Shown in pieces: positions 43,605 to 52,408 of a stretch of DNA of 64,000 nucleotides. The DNA is from Martinezella hainanensis. Lineage in GTDB: Bacteria > Pseudomonadota > Alphaproteobacteria > Rhizobiales > Rhizobiaceae. Each line of letters starts with the position of its first letter. Positions within the stretch are counted from its first letter, which is position 1. Below the pieces are notes generated by a model, which saw only the letters and a program-made list of their open reading frames with translations, was not told the origin of the DNA and searched no databases. A program made the translations under genes and the position numbers. The DNA lies in the NCBI RefSeq assembly GCF_900094555.1, contig NZ_FMAC01000007.1, positions 354,819-418,818 on the forward strand. The letters are read 5' to 3'.

Positions 43605-44572
43605 CCTCCCTGCGCTGTTGTCCCGAGCCCATCCCGCCCATAACGGGCGATACGCTCGATCAGCAGTGCGATGAACCCGGCCTCGTCGACGTCGGTGATG
43701 ACAGTGGCATTCGGCAAGCGATCCATCTTTCCGTAAAAGTCCGCATAGGTGTAGCCCATGGTGAGGCCGGTTACCTGCACGCCGACGAAAGCCTTGCGGC
43801 CGGTGAACAAATCCGGGCGTATGAGCCAGGCAATCGTCGTCGCGTCGTGGATCGGGCCGCCCGGCCTGCCGAACCGCCCGACGTCGCTGCGGTCGAAGGT
43901 CGAAAGCAGGTTGAAAAGCGCGTTCCCTACCTCGCCGCCGGCCCGGAACTGCTCGAAATGCTCCGCGGTAAACAGGGCCTGAAGCGTCATGTCGAGCGGC
44001 ATCGTTACGATCGGCACGCCCGAGCGATAGACGACCTCGGCGGCGTGCGGATCGGCATAGATATTGAATTCGGCCCAGGGCGTGCGATGGCCGAGCGCCT
44101 TAAAGGCTCCGCCCATCGAGACGATCTGTCTTATGCCGGATGCCACGTCCGGATGCTGGATGAGCGCCAAGGCGATATTGGTCATCGGCCCGATGGCGCA
44201 GATGGTGATCTGCTCGCCGGCCGCTACCGCTTCGCGCGCGGAGCGCGCGATGAAATGGACGGCATGCTCGTCGGATGGGCCTATATCACCGGCTTTGACC
44301 AAGGCATCGTCAAACGCGCCGATCCGGGCATATTTGCCATAGACCTGATCCCGCACGAGCGGTCCGCCAGCCCCCGCATGAACCGGCACGTCATGACGGC
44401 CGCTAAGACCGACGATCTTGCAGGCGTTGACCACCGTATCGCGAAGCGGAACATTGCCTGCGACGATCGACAAACCAAGTACATCGACTTCCGGCGATGC
44501 GAGCGCCATCAGGATGGCGGCGGCATCGTCCACGCCGGGATCGGCATCGATGATGATCTTTTCGCGTCTCAT
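43601..44572 (-). CDS. Nucleoside hydrolase (IUNH family), copy 1
   Basis: A 323-residue nucleoside N-ribohydrolase. The Ca2+-binding signature is IIDADPGVDDAAAIL near the N-terminus, then VPVHAGAGGPLVRD, ITICAIGPMTNIALAL, and the HDATTIAWLI C-terminal His segment, all as in inosine-uridine hydrolases. It should cleave the N-glycosidic bond of an imported nucleoside-like compound. It overlaps copy 2 upstream (44569-44572) and the permease downstream. Confidence 0.9.
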   Translation of the reverse strand: MRREKIIIDADPGVDDAAAILMALASPEVDVLGLSIVAGNVPLRDTVVNACKIVGLSGRHDVPVHAGAGGPLVRDQVYGKYARIGAFDDALVKAGDIGPSDEHAVHFIARSAREAVAAGEQITICAIGPMTNIALALIQHPDVASGIRQIVSMGGAFKALGHRTPWAEFNIYADPHAAEVVYRSGVPIVTMPLDMTLQALFTAEHFEQFRAGGEVGNALFNLLSTFDRSDVGRFGRPGGPIHDATTIAWLIRPDLFTGRKAFVGVQVTGLTMGYTYADFYGKMDRLPNATVITDVDEAGFIALLIERIARYGRDGLGTTAQGG

Positions 44573-45528
44573 GCGACAGCCTTCTCGGCATAGCGCGACA
44601 AGCGCTCGAGAAAGAAGGCGATCACACCCTCGGCATCGACCTTGGTGACGATGTCGGCATTCGGCTCGAGGCCGCTCTTGCCGTACCAGTCGGCAATCGT
44701 CTGACCCATGCAGAGTTCGCTTTCATATTCCACGAATACGCGAGCCTTCTCGGTCTCGAACAGATGCGGGGCGAGGATATAGGCGATCACCAGCGGATCG
44801 TGCAGCGGGCCGCCGCGCGAGCCGTAGCGGCGCACATCGTTGCGATCCCAGAAGGCCATCAGCTCGGCAAGCGTCTGCGAGATGCGCCCGCTGACGCGGG
44901 AGAATTCGGCGACATGCTCGGGCTTCAGCATCACCTGATGCGTCGCATCGAGCGCCAGCGCGACGAGCGGAATTCCGCTCGAGAAGACGACATGCGCCGC
45001 ATGCGGGTCCGCCAGCATGTTGAATTCGGAGGTCATCGTCCGGTTGCCGGGTTCGCGATAGGCGCCTCCCATCATGACGATCCGCTCGACGCCCTCGGCA
45101 ATCCCCGGCTTCATGCGCAGGGCGACAGCGACGTTGGTCATCGGTCCGAGGCAGCAGAGCGTGACACGCTCTCCCGTCCGCGCTGCTTCGCTCAACGTAT
45201 CGATGAGGAAATCGACCGCCGATTTGCTCTCCGCCTTCTTTTCAGGCTCCGGCAAGATCGTGTTGCCAAGCCCGGTCTTGCCGTGAAACTGGCCGTGGAT
45301 CGGCTCGCGCAGCATCGGGCGGAAACAGCCTGCAAAGACCGGAATATCGGGGCGTCCGCCGAGTTCGCAAACCTGAAGGGCGTTGCGCACGGTGCGCTCC
45401 AGCGGCTGGTTGCCGCAGACCGGCGTGATGCCGAGTATGTTGAGTTCCGGCGACACGAATGCGGTCAGAAGTGCGATCGTATCGTCAATTCCGGGGTCAC
45501 AATCGACAATGATCGAAATCGGCTTCAT
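44569..45528 (-). CDS. Nucleoside hydrolase (IUNH family), copy 2
   Basis: A 319-residue paralogue of the next gene. The Ca2+ site is VDCDPGIDDTIALLTAF, followed by ITPVCGNQPLERTVRNALQV, RVTLCCLGPMTNVAVALR and HDPLVIAYILAPHLF. Two dissimilar hydrolases in tandem suggest either two substrates or a heteromer. It overlaps copy 1 by four bases. Confidence 0.9.
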   Translation of the reverse strand: MKPISIIVDCDPGIDDTIALLTAFVSPELNILGITPVCGNQPLERTVRNALQVCELGGRPDIPVFAGCFRPMLREPIHGQFHGKTGLGNTILPEPEKKAESKSAVDFLIDTLSEAARTGERVTLCCLGPMTNVAVALRMKPGIAEGVERIVMMGGAYREPGNRTMTSEFNMLADPHAAHVVFSSGIPLVALALDATHQVMLKPEHVAEFSRVSGRISQTLAELMAFWDRNDVRRYGSRGGPLHDPLVIAYILAPHLFETEKARVFVEYESELCMGQTIADWYGKSGLEPNADIVTKVDAEGVIAFFLERLSRYAEKAVA

Positions 45529-45562
45529 GGTGAAATGCCTTCAATAGACGGTAAACGCGGTG

Positions 45563-46444
45563 TCAAAGGGCGTCGAGTTCGCGAAGAACGTCCGCGATCT
45601 CGGTTCGTGCGGCCTCGCCAAGCGGGAGTTGCGGATGCATGGGGGCGCCGACGGCAAAACCCTGCAGTTCCAGCGCCGTCTTGATGCAGGCGGCGATCGA
45701 ATATTTTGCGAAGATCTCGTTGACCCGCCAGAGCGGCCGCTGCAGCTCCATCGCCCTTGCCCAATCGCCGGCATTGGCCGCCTCATAAAGCGCGATGCTC
45801 TGCTTCGGCACGACGCAGGCAGGGCCTGCCATCCAGCCGACGCCACCGATCATCATCACGCAGACCGGAATGTGGGCCGAGGCGGCAAACACCTCCATTC
45901 GGCCATGGGTCCGTTCGATGATGGAGAGCAGCCGCCCCGTATTGGTCGAGGCGTCCTTGAGGTAGCGGATATTATCGACGCGGCTAAGCCGCTCGATAAC
46001 GGGCAGGCTCAAATCGGAACGCTGGAATTGCGGATTGGTGTAGAGCACCACCGGCCGCCCTTTTGCGGCCTTGGCAATGGCCGTGAAGTAGGCCTCGACA
46101 CTCTCATCGTTGACCGGAAAATAGGATTCCAGCACGGCAAGGATACCGTCGGCCCCTGCCTCGACCATATATTCGGTCTGGGTGACGGCATCGCTGGTCG
46201 ATGTCGATGCAACCCCCGTCACCACGGGAACGCGTCTGCGGCTGGCGGCAATCACGGTATCGACGACGCTGCGGCGCTGATCCCAGTTCAGATAGGCGAA
46301 TTCACCGGTACTTCCGAGCGGCGTCAGGCCGTGGACCCCTGAAGCGATCAGGTGATCCACGAGATCGGTCAACACGCCCTTCATCACCTGACCGGATTGA
46401 TCGACCGGGGAGACGAGATAGGGAAATACGCCGCGGAAAGACAT
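45563..46444 (-). CDS. Dihydrodipicolinate synthase/N-acetylneuraminate lyase family protein
   Basis: A 293-residue (beta/alpha)8 class I aldolase. The 2-oxoacid-binding loop is LTPLGSTGEFAYL, the catalytic Tyr is Tyr135 in VLYTNP, and the Schiff-base Lys is Lys163 in IRYLKDAS. This family condenses or splits 2-oxoacids. Beside two nucleoside hydrolases and a dedicated importer, it is more likely a catabolic lyase than lysine-biosynthetic DapA. It lies 34 bases from the hydrolase gene and 22 from the binding-protein gene. Confidence 0.85.
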   Translation of the reverse strand: MSFRGVFPYLVSPVDQSGQVMKGVLTDLVDHLIASGVHGLTPLGSTGEFAYLNWDQRRSVVDTVIAASRRRVPVVTGVASTSTSDAVTQTEYMVEAGADGILAVLESYFPVNDESVEAYFTAIAKAAKGRPVVLYTNPQFQRSDLSLPVIERLSRVDNIRYLKDASTNTGRLLSIIERTHGRMEVFAASAHIPVCVMMIGGVGWMAGPACVVPKQSIALYEAANAGDWARAMELQRPLWRVNEIFAKYSIAACIKTALELQGFAVGAPMHPQLPLGEAARTEIADVLRELDAL

Positions 46445-46466
46445 CTTCGATCGTCCCTTCGCCGGC

Positions 46467-48017
46467 TCAGTTGGGCTTCACATAATAGGGAAGCGTGTAG
46501 CCATCCGACCGACCGGGATAAGAAAGGTCCTTCTTCACCGCCCAGGTGTTGGCGAGGTAGAAGATCGGGATGACGCCAAGGTCGTTCATTGCGATCTCGG
46601 TCGCCTTGCGAAGAAGCTCCTCACGCTTGCCATCGTCGAGCGTCGAGCGTGCTTCGTTCAGCGCCTTGTCGAACTCCGGGTTCGAATAGCGCCCGCGGTT
46701 GCCCTGCCCCGCCTTGTCGCCAAAAGTTTCCAGGATCGGGCCGAGCACGCCGGATGCCTCGCCCGTCTCGACCGCCGCACCACCCATGATGAAACTGAAC
46801 TCGAGATTGGAGGCGCGGGTGAAATAGACGCTGCCGGGCAAGGTCGCGACCTCGGTCTTGATGCCGACGCGACTGAAGAACTGGCCGATCGCCTGGGCAA
46901 CCTTTGAATCATTCGGATAGCGGTCGTTGGAAGCATGGAAGGTCAGCGAGAACCCGTTGGGATAGCCGGCCTTGGCGAGAAGCTCCTTCGCCTTGTTCGG
47001 ATCGTAAGGATCGACCTTGATGGACGGGTCATAGCCGAAATAGCCTTCCGGAACGAGCTGCCCGGCGGGCACGCCCTGCCCGTCCATGATACGGTCGACG
47101 AGTGCTTCGCGGTTGATCGAAAGCGAAAGCGCGCGGCGCACCTCAAGCTTCAAGAGTGGGTTCTTGCCGTCGGCCCCCTTGGCGAAGGGCGATTCCTCGC
47201 GCGCCTGGTCCATGTGAAGGTACATGATCCGGTTGCCGGCAACATTGACGACCTTCAGCTGGTCGGAACCCTGCAGCCGTCGCGTGTCGGCCGTCGGGAT
47301 GCTTTCGATCATGTCGACATCGCCGGAAAGCATTGCGGCAACACGCGCGCTGCTGTTCTTGAATACCTTGAAAGTGACCTTGTCCCAGGCGGCCTTTTCG
47401 CCCCAATAGGCGTCATTGCGCGCGAGCACGACGTTATCGTCGGGCGTCCAGGAGACAAATTTGAACGGGCCTGTGCCGATCACGCCCTTGCCGGAATTCA
47501 TCTCTTCCGTCGTGATATCTCGCATCTTGGCCGGCAGGATCGCGATACGGCTGAGGTTGTTCAACAGCAGCGGCGTCGGGCCGTCGGTCTTGATACGGAC
47601 CGTCAGCGGATCGACCGCCGTGACCTCGGTGATCGCCTTGACATAGGCCGCAAAGGAGCTCGGGCTGTTCTTGGACGCGAGCGGCACGCGCTTGACGCTG
47701 GCAACGACATCATCGGCGGTAAAATCGCTGCCGTCATGGAATTTCACATTCGGACGAAGCTTGAATTCCCAGGTCGTGTCGTCGATTGTCCTCCACGATA
47801 GCGCCAGTGCCGGCTGCAGCCGCTGCTTCTCATCCTGATTGACGAGACCATCGAAAATATTGCGTGCCATCGCGCTGTTCGGCCCGACGACGTAGAACTG
47901 CGGATCCATGGATGTCGTCGAGGCAGCAAGACCTACGGTCAAATCCCTGGCCTGGCTTGCGAGCGGCATGGCAAGGACGGATGCCGCCAAGACGGCTGCG
48001 ACCTTTAGAAATTTCAT
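46467..48017 (-). CDS. ABC periplasmic binding protein, oligopeptide family (SBP_bac_5), second copy
   Basis: A 516-residue binding protein. The signal peptide is MKFLKVAAVLAASVLAMPLASQA; then LAASTTSMDPQFYVVGPNSAM, KLRPNVKFHDGSDFTADDVVAS and GKGVIGTGPFKFVSWTPDDN mark the family. I start at 48017, with AGGA eight bases upstream, not at the far upstream Met of the same frame. It leads the seven-gene leftward operon and is divergent from a LysR gene. Confidence 0.9.
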   Translation of the reverse strand: MKFLKVAAVLAASVLAMPLASQARDLTVGLAASTTSMDPQFYVVGPNSAMARNIFDGLVNQDEKQRLQPALALSWRTIDDTTWEFKLRPNVKFHDGSDFTADDVVASVKRVPLASKNSPSSFAAYVKAITEVTAVDPLTVRIKTDGPTPLLLNNLSRIAILPAKMRDITTEEMNSGKGVIGTGPFKFVSWTPDDNVVLARNDAYWGEKAAWDKVTFKVFKNSSARVAAMLSGDVDMIESIPTADTRRLQGSDQLKVVNVAGNRIMYLHMDQAREESPFAKGADGKNPLLKLEVRRALSLSINREALVDRIMDGQGVPAGQLVPEGYFGYDPSIKVDPYDPNKAKELLAKAGYPNGFSLTFHASNDRYPNDSKVAQAIGQFFSRVGIKTEVATLPGSVYFTRASNLEFSFIMGGAAVETGEASGVLGPILETFGDKAGQGNRGRYSNPEFDKALNEARSTLDDGKREELLRKATEIAMNDLGVIPIFYLANTWAVKKDLSYPGRSDGYTLPYYVKPN

Positions 48018-48098
48018 GATGGTGTTCCTCCGGCGTTTGCGAAATCCGCACTCTCCAAGCAGATTTTCTCTGCAACTAAAGAACCTGGCCCAAAAAGA

Positions 48099-48111
48099 AA
48101 AATTGCATTTT
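48099..48111. promoter_or_regulatory. Small AT-rich palindrome in the binding-protein/lysR divergent promoter
   Basis: AAAAT-TGC-ATTTT lies midway in the 135-base gap between divergent starts 48017 and 48153. It could be part of a LysR site, but it is short and may be chance. Confidence 0.25.
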
Positions 48112-48152
48112 GTGTTCGATCCATGCCCTAATGTTATGGAAAGGGCGTTGGG

Positions 48153-49052
48153 ATGCGATTGAAACCAAGACAAGTGGAAGCCTTCAGAAGCGTCATGATG
48201 ACGGGGGGCATCACGGCTGCAGCCGATGCCTTGAACGTCACGCAGCCCGCCGTCAGCCGCCTCATCCGTGACTTGGAGGAAATCGTCGAAATCACGCTGT
48301 TCGAGCGGGTGGGTGCCCGCCTCGTGCCGACGGTGGAGGCGACACAGCTCTTCCGGGAAGTCGAACGGCTCTATCTCGGCCTCGACCAGATCGCCCAGGC
48401 AGCCGACGATATTCGTCGGCACAAGAATACCGTTCTGAGGATTGCCAGCGTGACATCGCTTGTGCGGCCATATCTTCATCAAGCCATCCTCGATGTCGTC
48501 GGCAACCGGCGCGACATTCCGCTTGTCATCGATGTCGAAAACAGCCGGCACATTTGGGACATGGTCGACAAGAACCGCTACGACCTTGGCTTTGTCTTCG
48601 GTTCACCCCGTATGGCGGACAAGAATGCCGTTCTCCTGCACAGTTCCCATGCTGTCGCCGCCATGGCCCCGGGGCACCGGCTGGCCTCCCGAAACGTCAT
48701 TCGACCCGCCGACCTCATGGAGGAACGCGTGCTGATCCCCGGCCGCAATTCGCCGCTCAGACTTGCACTCGATCGCGCCTTCTCCGCGCAGGATCATCAG
48801 CCAACCAGCACGATGGAGACATCGATGCTCAATTGCTGTCATTTCGCAGCCGCGGGCATGGGCGTTGGCATCGTCGACCACACAAGCCTGCAGTCTGCCG
48901 GAATCGATATCATTGCGATCCCATTCGAACCGCAGATCGAGGTCGCCTACTTCGCCATTCGTCCTTCCGGCGGCCACCGCATCTCAATCCTGGACGACCT
49001 CATCAAACGAATGAGCGAGCTCATCGGCTCGGACATGGTGTCCGCGATTTGA
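48153..49052 (+). CDS. LysR-family regulator of the hydrolase/transporter operon (NocR/OccR-like)
   Basis: A 299-residue LysR protein. The N-terminus is LKPRQVEAFRSVMMTGGIT, with HTH NVTQPAVSRLIRDLEEIV; the later GRNSPLRLALDRAF and SMLNCCHFAAAGMGVGIVD resemble opine-type regulators NocR/OccR. It is transcribed away from the binding-protein gene, so it is the likely activator of the nucleoside-hydrolase operon in response to the imported compound. Confidence 0.87.
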   Translation: MRLKPRQVEAFRSVMMTGGITAAADALNVTQPAVSRLIRDLEEIVEITLFERVGARLVPTVEATQLFREVERLYLGLDQIAQAADDIRRHKNTVLRIASVTSLVRPYLHQAILDVVGNRRDIPLVIDVENSRHIWDMVDKNRYDLGFVFGSPRMADKNAVLLHSSHAVAAMAPGHRLASRNVIRPADLMEERVLIPGRNSPLRLALDRAFSAQDHQPTSTMETSMLNCCHFAAAGMGVGIVDHTSLQSAGIDIIAIPFEPQIEVAYFAIRPSGGHRISILDDLIKRMSELIGSDMVSAI

Positions 49053-49053
49053 A

Positions 49054-49160
49054 GCATATCGCGCAAAAGTGTGCAGCGGCTTTTCGACAATGACATGCGG
49101 GAAATCAAAGGTCTAAAGCGCAAGAAGCGATCCTGAAAGATTGCAAGGCGCTTCAGGCTA
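49054..49160. repeat. Dispersed intergenic repeat element, second copy family
   Basis: A non-coding stretch directly after the LysR stop. It contains GCGCAAAAGTGTGCAGCGGC (49061-49080), near-identical to the minus-strand phrase of the element at 16385-16438. Downstream, AAAGCGC (49115 region) and GCGCTT (49148 region) form a second inverted pair. It resembles RIME-like intergenic mosaics known from rhizobia. Confidence 0.6.
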
Positions 49161-49263
49161 GAAGCAGGCGTTTAATCGCGCCATCCAAATGAAATCGCGT
49201 TCTGTCGCAGGACATCGGAATCTTACCGAGATGCCCGTTGAGCTCGGACGCGGGATGCGAGGA

Positions 49264-49578
49264 TTAGCGGTAATCCTCAAGCCGAAGCTGCTCGGCATTC
49301 CTGATCCCTGGTATCTCCGCCGGCTTCCCTCGGTTCGTTTTCATCGCATCGCGGTTGAAGTCATTTACCGCCCAACAGACACCGATGGTTTGGAGATGCG
49401 CAGCGTTTTCTATTCCAATTTTGATAAGAAAAGTCAGCCGCCCGGCTAGCGCGTTGCGGCTATGCTCGTTGTTATCGAACCAGGGCTGGCTGGTGACGTT
49501 GTCCAGCACCTCCTGGAGTGTCGCGACTTGCTTCGGCGATAGGCTGCCTCCCATAAGGTGGCGAAAGCGTTCCATCAT
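49264..49578 (-). CDS. Small hypothetical protein, about 104 residues
   Basis: The product begins MMERFRHLMGGSLSPKQVATLQ and is mostly helical, with the phrase SRNALAGRLTFLIKIGIENAAHLQT. AGGAGG sits directly before the two adjacent ATG codons (49578 and 49575), which supports translation. I do not recognise a family. The C-terminal 30 residues look less structured. It is a single gene flanked by the repeat element and a 285-base stretch (49591-49875) with no gene I can support. Confidence 0.5.
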   Translation of the reverse strand: MMERFRHLMGGSLSPKQVATLQEVLDNVTSQPWFDNNEHSRNALAGRLTFLIKIGIENAAHLQTIGVCWAVNDFNRDAMKTNRGKPAEIPGIRNAEQLRLEDYR

Positions 49579-49875
49579 GCCTCCTTCCACTGCCGGTCCG
49601 ACATCACAGATGGCCGAGCCCTTGCAAGTGAAACTACTCTGATACTATTGCAACGCATTACTTCAGCTTTGGCTATTCGCAACGGACGGTCCTCGGCGGC
49701 AAGCCGCCAGCCGAACCGGCCGCATCCATGTCTGCTGCTTGTCAGGTTAGGCAGACTGCCGCCTAAAGACTACGTCCATTTTTGACACCGCCGGTACGCC
49801 GGGTGTCCGAGCCCGCTACGAAACCGGCCGCAGCGCCGATATGGTGATCTGATCCCAAGGGTCTCGGCGAATCGT

Positions 49876-50757
49876 TCAGCAAGCCCGCCTGCGCTTCATC
49901 ATCGCGCTCAGCCTCTCCATCCCGGCTTCGTCGACGGGCGTGTAAACGATCATGCGGTCGTCATTGCTGGGGCTTGCCCACCAATTGTTGGATTGCAGCG
50001 CCAGTATCGTGCCATCCGTCAAACGGAAGCGCTTCACGACATTCTCGATGCCCTTGAGCTGATATCGGTCCCAGACGATTCGAAACTGATCGGAAGCGCT
50101 CATGTAGCGCTCCAGTTGCCGCTCCCAGGCCGGGTCGTCGATGTGTTCCGCCATCGAGGCGCGGAACAGCGCGGCCATGCCGGCCAATACCTCATCGGGA
50201 TTGACCTGGCTCGCCCGCCACGCGGGATTGACGAGGGACAGATAGATGCAATTGCGATCTTCAAGCGGGATCGCATCGAGATCGACGCCGACGAGACGGC
50301 GATAGGCTTCGTTGAAGCCGCGTATATTGTAGCGCTTCGTCTGGATAAAAGCGGGGTAAGGACAGAGCTGATCGAGGATGCGCTGGCTTGCCTCCGTGAG
50401 CGGCTCGCAGACCCGAGGATTTTCGAGCCGGGGCGGAACCGGCAGATTGGCCAATCTGAACAGGTGTTCCGTCTCGACTTCGTTGAATTCCAGAGCGTGG
50501 GCGACAGAGAGAAGCACGCGCGGCGACACGCGGATCGGCCGGCCCTGCTCCAGCTTGGTGTACCAGGTGATGCCGATATCGGCACGCGACGCCACTTCCT
50601 CCCGTCGCAATCCGGGTGTACGAATGCGCCCGGCGCGGCCAAGACCCAGTCGCTGCGGGTCAAGAGTTTCCCGCCGTCTTCGCAACATCTCACCAAGTTC
50701 CTGTGCCCGCGAGAGCATCTGATTGTGGGTGATATCGAGCGTACCGTGCATTTCCAT
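49876..50757 (-). CDS. XRE-type regulator with MmyB-like ligand-binding domain
   Basis: A 293-residue protein. The N-terminal HTH (about 20-95) includes RRRRETLDPQRLGL, TPGLRREEVASRADIGITWY and TKLEQGRPIRVSP, the standard pattern of this large regulator group. The C-terminal domain (about 110-280) with NIRGFNEAYRRLVGVDLDAI and NCIYLSLVNPAWR matches the MmyB-like ligand domain. It is divergent from an MFS exporter 107 bases away and shares a repeat-containing promoter with it, so it is probably the exporter's repressor. Confidence 0.88.
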   Translation of the reverse strand: MEMHGTLDITHNQMLSRAQELGEMLRRRRETLDPQRLGLGRAGRIRTPGLRREEVASRADIGITWYTKLEQGRPIRVSPRVLLSVAHALEFNEVETEHLFRLANLPVPPRLENPRVCEPLTEASQRILDQLCPYPAFIQTKRYNIRGFNEAYRRLVGVDLDAIPLEDRNCIYLSLVNPAWRASQVNPDEVLAGMAALFRASMAEHIDDPAWERQLERYMSASDQFRIVWDRYQLKGIENVVKRFRLTDGTILALQSNNWWASPSNDDRMIVYTPVDEAGMERLSAMMKRRRAC

Positions 50758-50778
50758 TCTCCAGCCTGATACTTTTTA

Positions 50779-50813
50779 TACCAGTCTAAACAGGTATCTT
50801 GTACCAGTTTAAC
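50779..50813. promoter_or_regulatory. Direct repeats TACCAGTYTAAAC between the XRE regulator and MFS genes
   Basis: TACCAGTCTAAAC (50779-50791) and TACCAGTTTAAC (50802-50813) repeat with a period of 23, and ATACC/GGTAT (50778-50782, 50793-50797) form an inverted pair around the first. They lie in the 106-base divergent promoter, so this is the probable binding region of the regulator at 49876. Confidence 0.5.
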
Positions 50814-50863
50814 ATAGGTGTAGAACGCTGTGGACTCAGTTCTGGAAATCGTTTGAGGTCCCC

Positions 50864-52315
50864 ATGACATCCGCACCAATCCGGCTTGGCCAATTCGGCC
50901 TGCTGATCCTGCTTGCCGGGCAATTGCTGCTGCAGCTCGATTTTTCCATCATCAATGTCGGCCTTGCCGCCATCTCCGCCTCGCTGCATGCCGGCGAGAC
51001 CGAACTCGAACTTTTCGTCGCCGCCTATGGCGTCGCCTTTGCCGTCTGCCTGGCGATGGGTGCGCGCCTTGGTGACAATTTCGGCCGCCGGCGCATGTTC
51101 GGCCTGGCCGTCCTGATGTTCTGCCTCGCGTCCCTGCTCTGCGGAGTGGCGACTTCAGTCACCTTCCTGATCGTCGCTCGCGCACTGCAGGGAATTGCAG
51201 CAGCGCTGATGGTGCCGCAGGTACTGGCAACGATCCATGTCAGCCTGACCGGACGCGATCACGCCCGCGCCGTTTCTCTCTATAGCGCAATCGGCGGCAT
51301 CGCCTTCATCGTCGGTCAGGTTCTCGGCGGCTTCCTGATCTCGGCCGATATTGCCGGCTCCGGCTGGCGCAGCATCTTTCTCATCAATCTGCCGATCTGC
51401 ATCCTGATCCTGCTCAGCATGTGGCGGCATGTTCCCGAAACGCGCGGCCAAGACAGAGTTCCGATCGACTGGTCCGGCATGATCACACTGGCGCTACTGA
51501 CGCTTTCGGTGCTGCTGCCGACCGCGCTCGGCCCCTCGCTCCACTGGAATTGGCTTTGCCTGCTGGGCTTCGTGCCGATCCTGCCGCTGGTGGTGCTTCT
51601 TTGGCGCATCGAACGCGCCAAGGAGGCGCGCGGCGCCTTCCCGATCCTGCCTCCCTCACTCACACGCATCTCCAGCATGCGGTTCGGAGGCTTGATCGCC
51701 ATACTCTTCTTCACCTGCTGGAGCGGCTTCATGTTCGTCTTCGCGCTGACGCTGCAGGCAGGCGCCGGGCTGACACCGCTGCAATCGGGCAATGCCTTGA
51801 TTGCGCTCGGCGGCTCCTATTTCATCTCGGCCGCCTTCGTCACGCGTCGCCTTGCAAACATACGCCGGGAGCTCATGCTGGCGATGGGCTGCGTGATCCA
51901 GATGAGCGGGCTCATCCTGCTCATCGTGACGCTCGAAACGGTCTGGCCTCAGCCGGGCGTCATCAACCTTATCCCATCCACGGTCCTGATCGGTTTCGGG
52001 CAGGCTCTGATCGTCAACAGCTTCTACCGGCTGGGGTTGGCGGACGTGCCACATGAACATGCCGGCGCCGGCAGCGCCATGCTTGCGACCATGCAACAGG
52101 TGTCATTGGGTCTCGGACCGGCGATCCTCGGGGCTGTATTTGCCCAGGTGCTGCAGTATTCGAGCGCCTATCTCTCCGCCGGCGTAACGGCCATCGCCGT
52201 CGAGCTCGGGTTGATGGCCATCCTGCTGGCGGCTACGCTTCTACGGCTGGCGCGACAGCGCAGCCAACCTGAAGAAGCCGAGATCGACGACAGCCTGATC
52301 GTCGCACCCGAATGA
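50864..52315 (+). CDS. MFS multidrug-type exporter (DHA2 family)
   Basis: A 483-residue transporter with an N-terminal QLLLQLDFSIINVGLAAI (the DHA2 motif D1-like segment), MGARLGDNFGRRRMFGL (the MFS A-loop) and ALQGIAAALMVPQVLATI (motif C region). About 14 hydrophobic segments are expected. It should extrude small toxic or antibiotic-like compounds by proton antiport. The divergent XRE/MmyB-type gene is the likely regulator. Substrate unknown. Confidence 0.9.
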   Translation: MTSAPIRLGQFGLLILLAGQLLLQLDFSIINVGLAAISASLHAGETELELFVAAYGVAFAVCLAMGARLGDNFGRRRMFGLAVLMFCLASLLCGVATSVTFLIVARALQGIAAALMVPQVLATIHVSLTGRDHARAVSLYSAIGGIAFIVGQVLGGFLISADIAGSGWRSIFLINLPICILILLSMWRHVPETRGQDRVPIDWSGMITLALLTLSVLLPTALGPSLHWNWLCLLGFVPILPLVVLLWRIERAKEARGAFPILPPSLTRISSMRFGGLIAILFFTCWSGFMFVFALTLQAGAGLTPLQSGNALIALGGSYFISAAFVTRRLANIRRELMLAMGCVIQMSGLILLIVTLETVWPQPGVINLIPSTVLIGFGQALIVNSFYRLGLADVPHEHAGAGSAMLATMQQVSLGLGPAILGAVFAQVLQYSSAYLSAGVTAIAVELGLMAILLAATLLRLARQRSQPEEAEIDDSLIVAPE

Positions 52316-52347
52316 TCGAACGGTCACCGGCAGTTGCTCCAATAGCA

Positions 52348-52375
52348 AAGTCCGGCCTGTGACCAGGCCGGACTT
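52348..52375. terminator. Strong bidirectional terminator
   Basis: AAGTCCGGCCTG (52348-52359), loop TGAC, CAGGCCGGACTT (52364-52375): a perfect 12-base stem between the convergent MFS gene and the APC permease gene. Short A- and T-tracts at the stem ends suit both directions. Confidence 0.8.
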
Positions 52376-52408
52376 GCAAGCATGAACCTCATCTTCTACC
52401 GGATGCCG

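Noticed and set aside
45563..46444. Calling the DHDPS-family gene dapA
   Set aside because: The operon is catabolic and lacks lysine-pathway neighbours; many family members are other aldolases.
49189..49449. 86-codon plus-strand frame inside 49189-49449
   Set aside because: Opposite the better supported small gene at 49264-49578 (which has AGGAGG), and it begins inside the repeat region.
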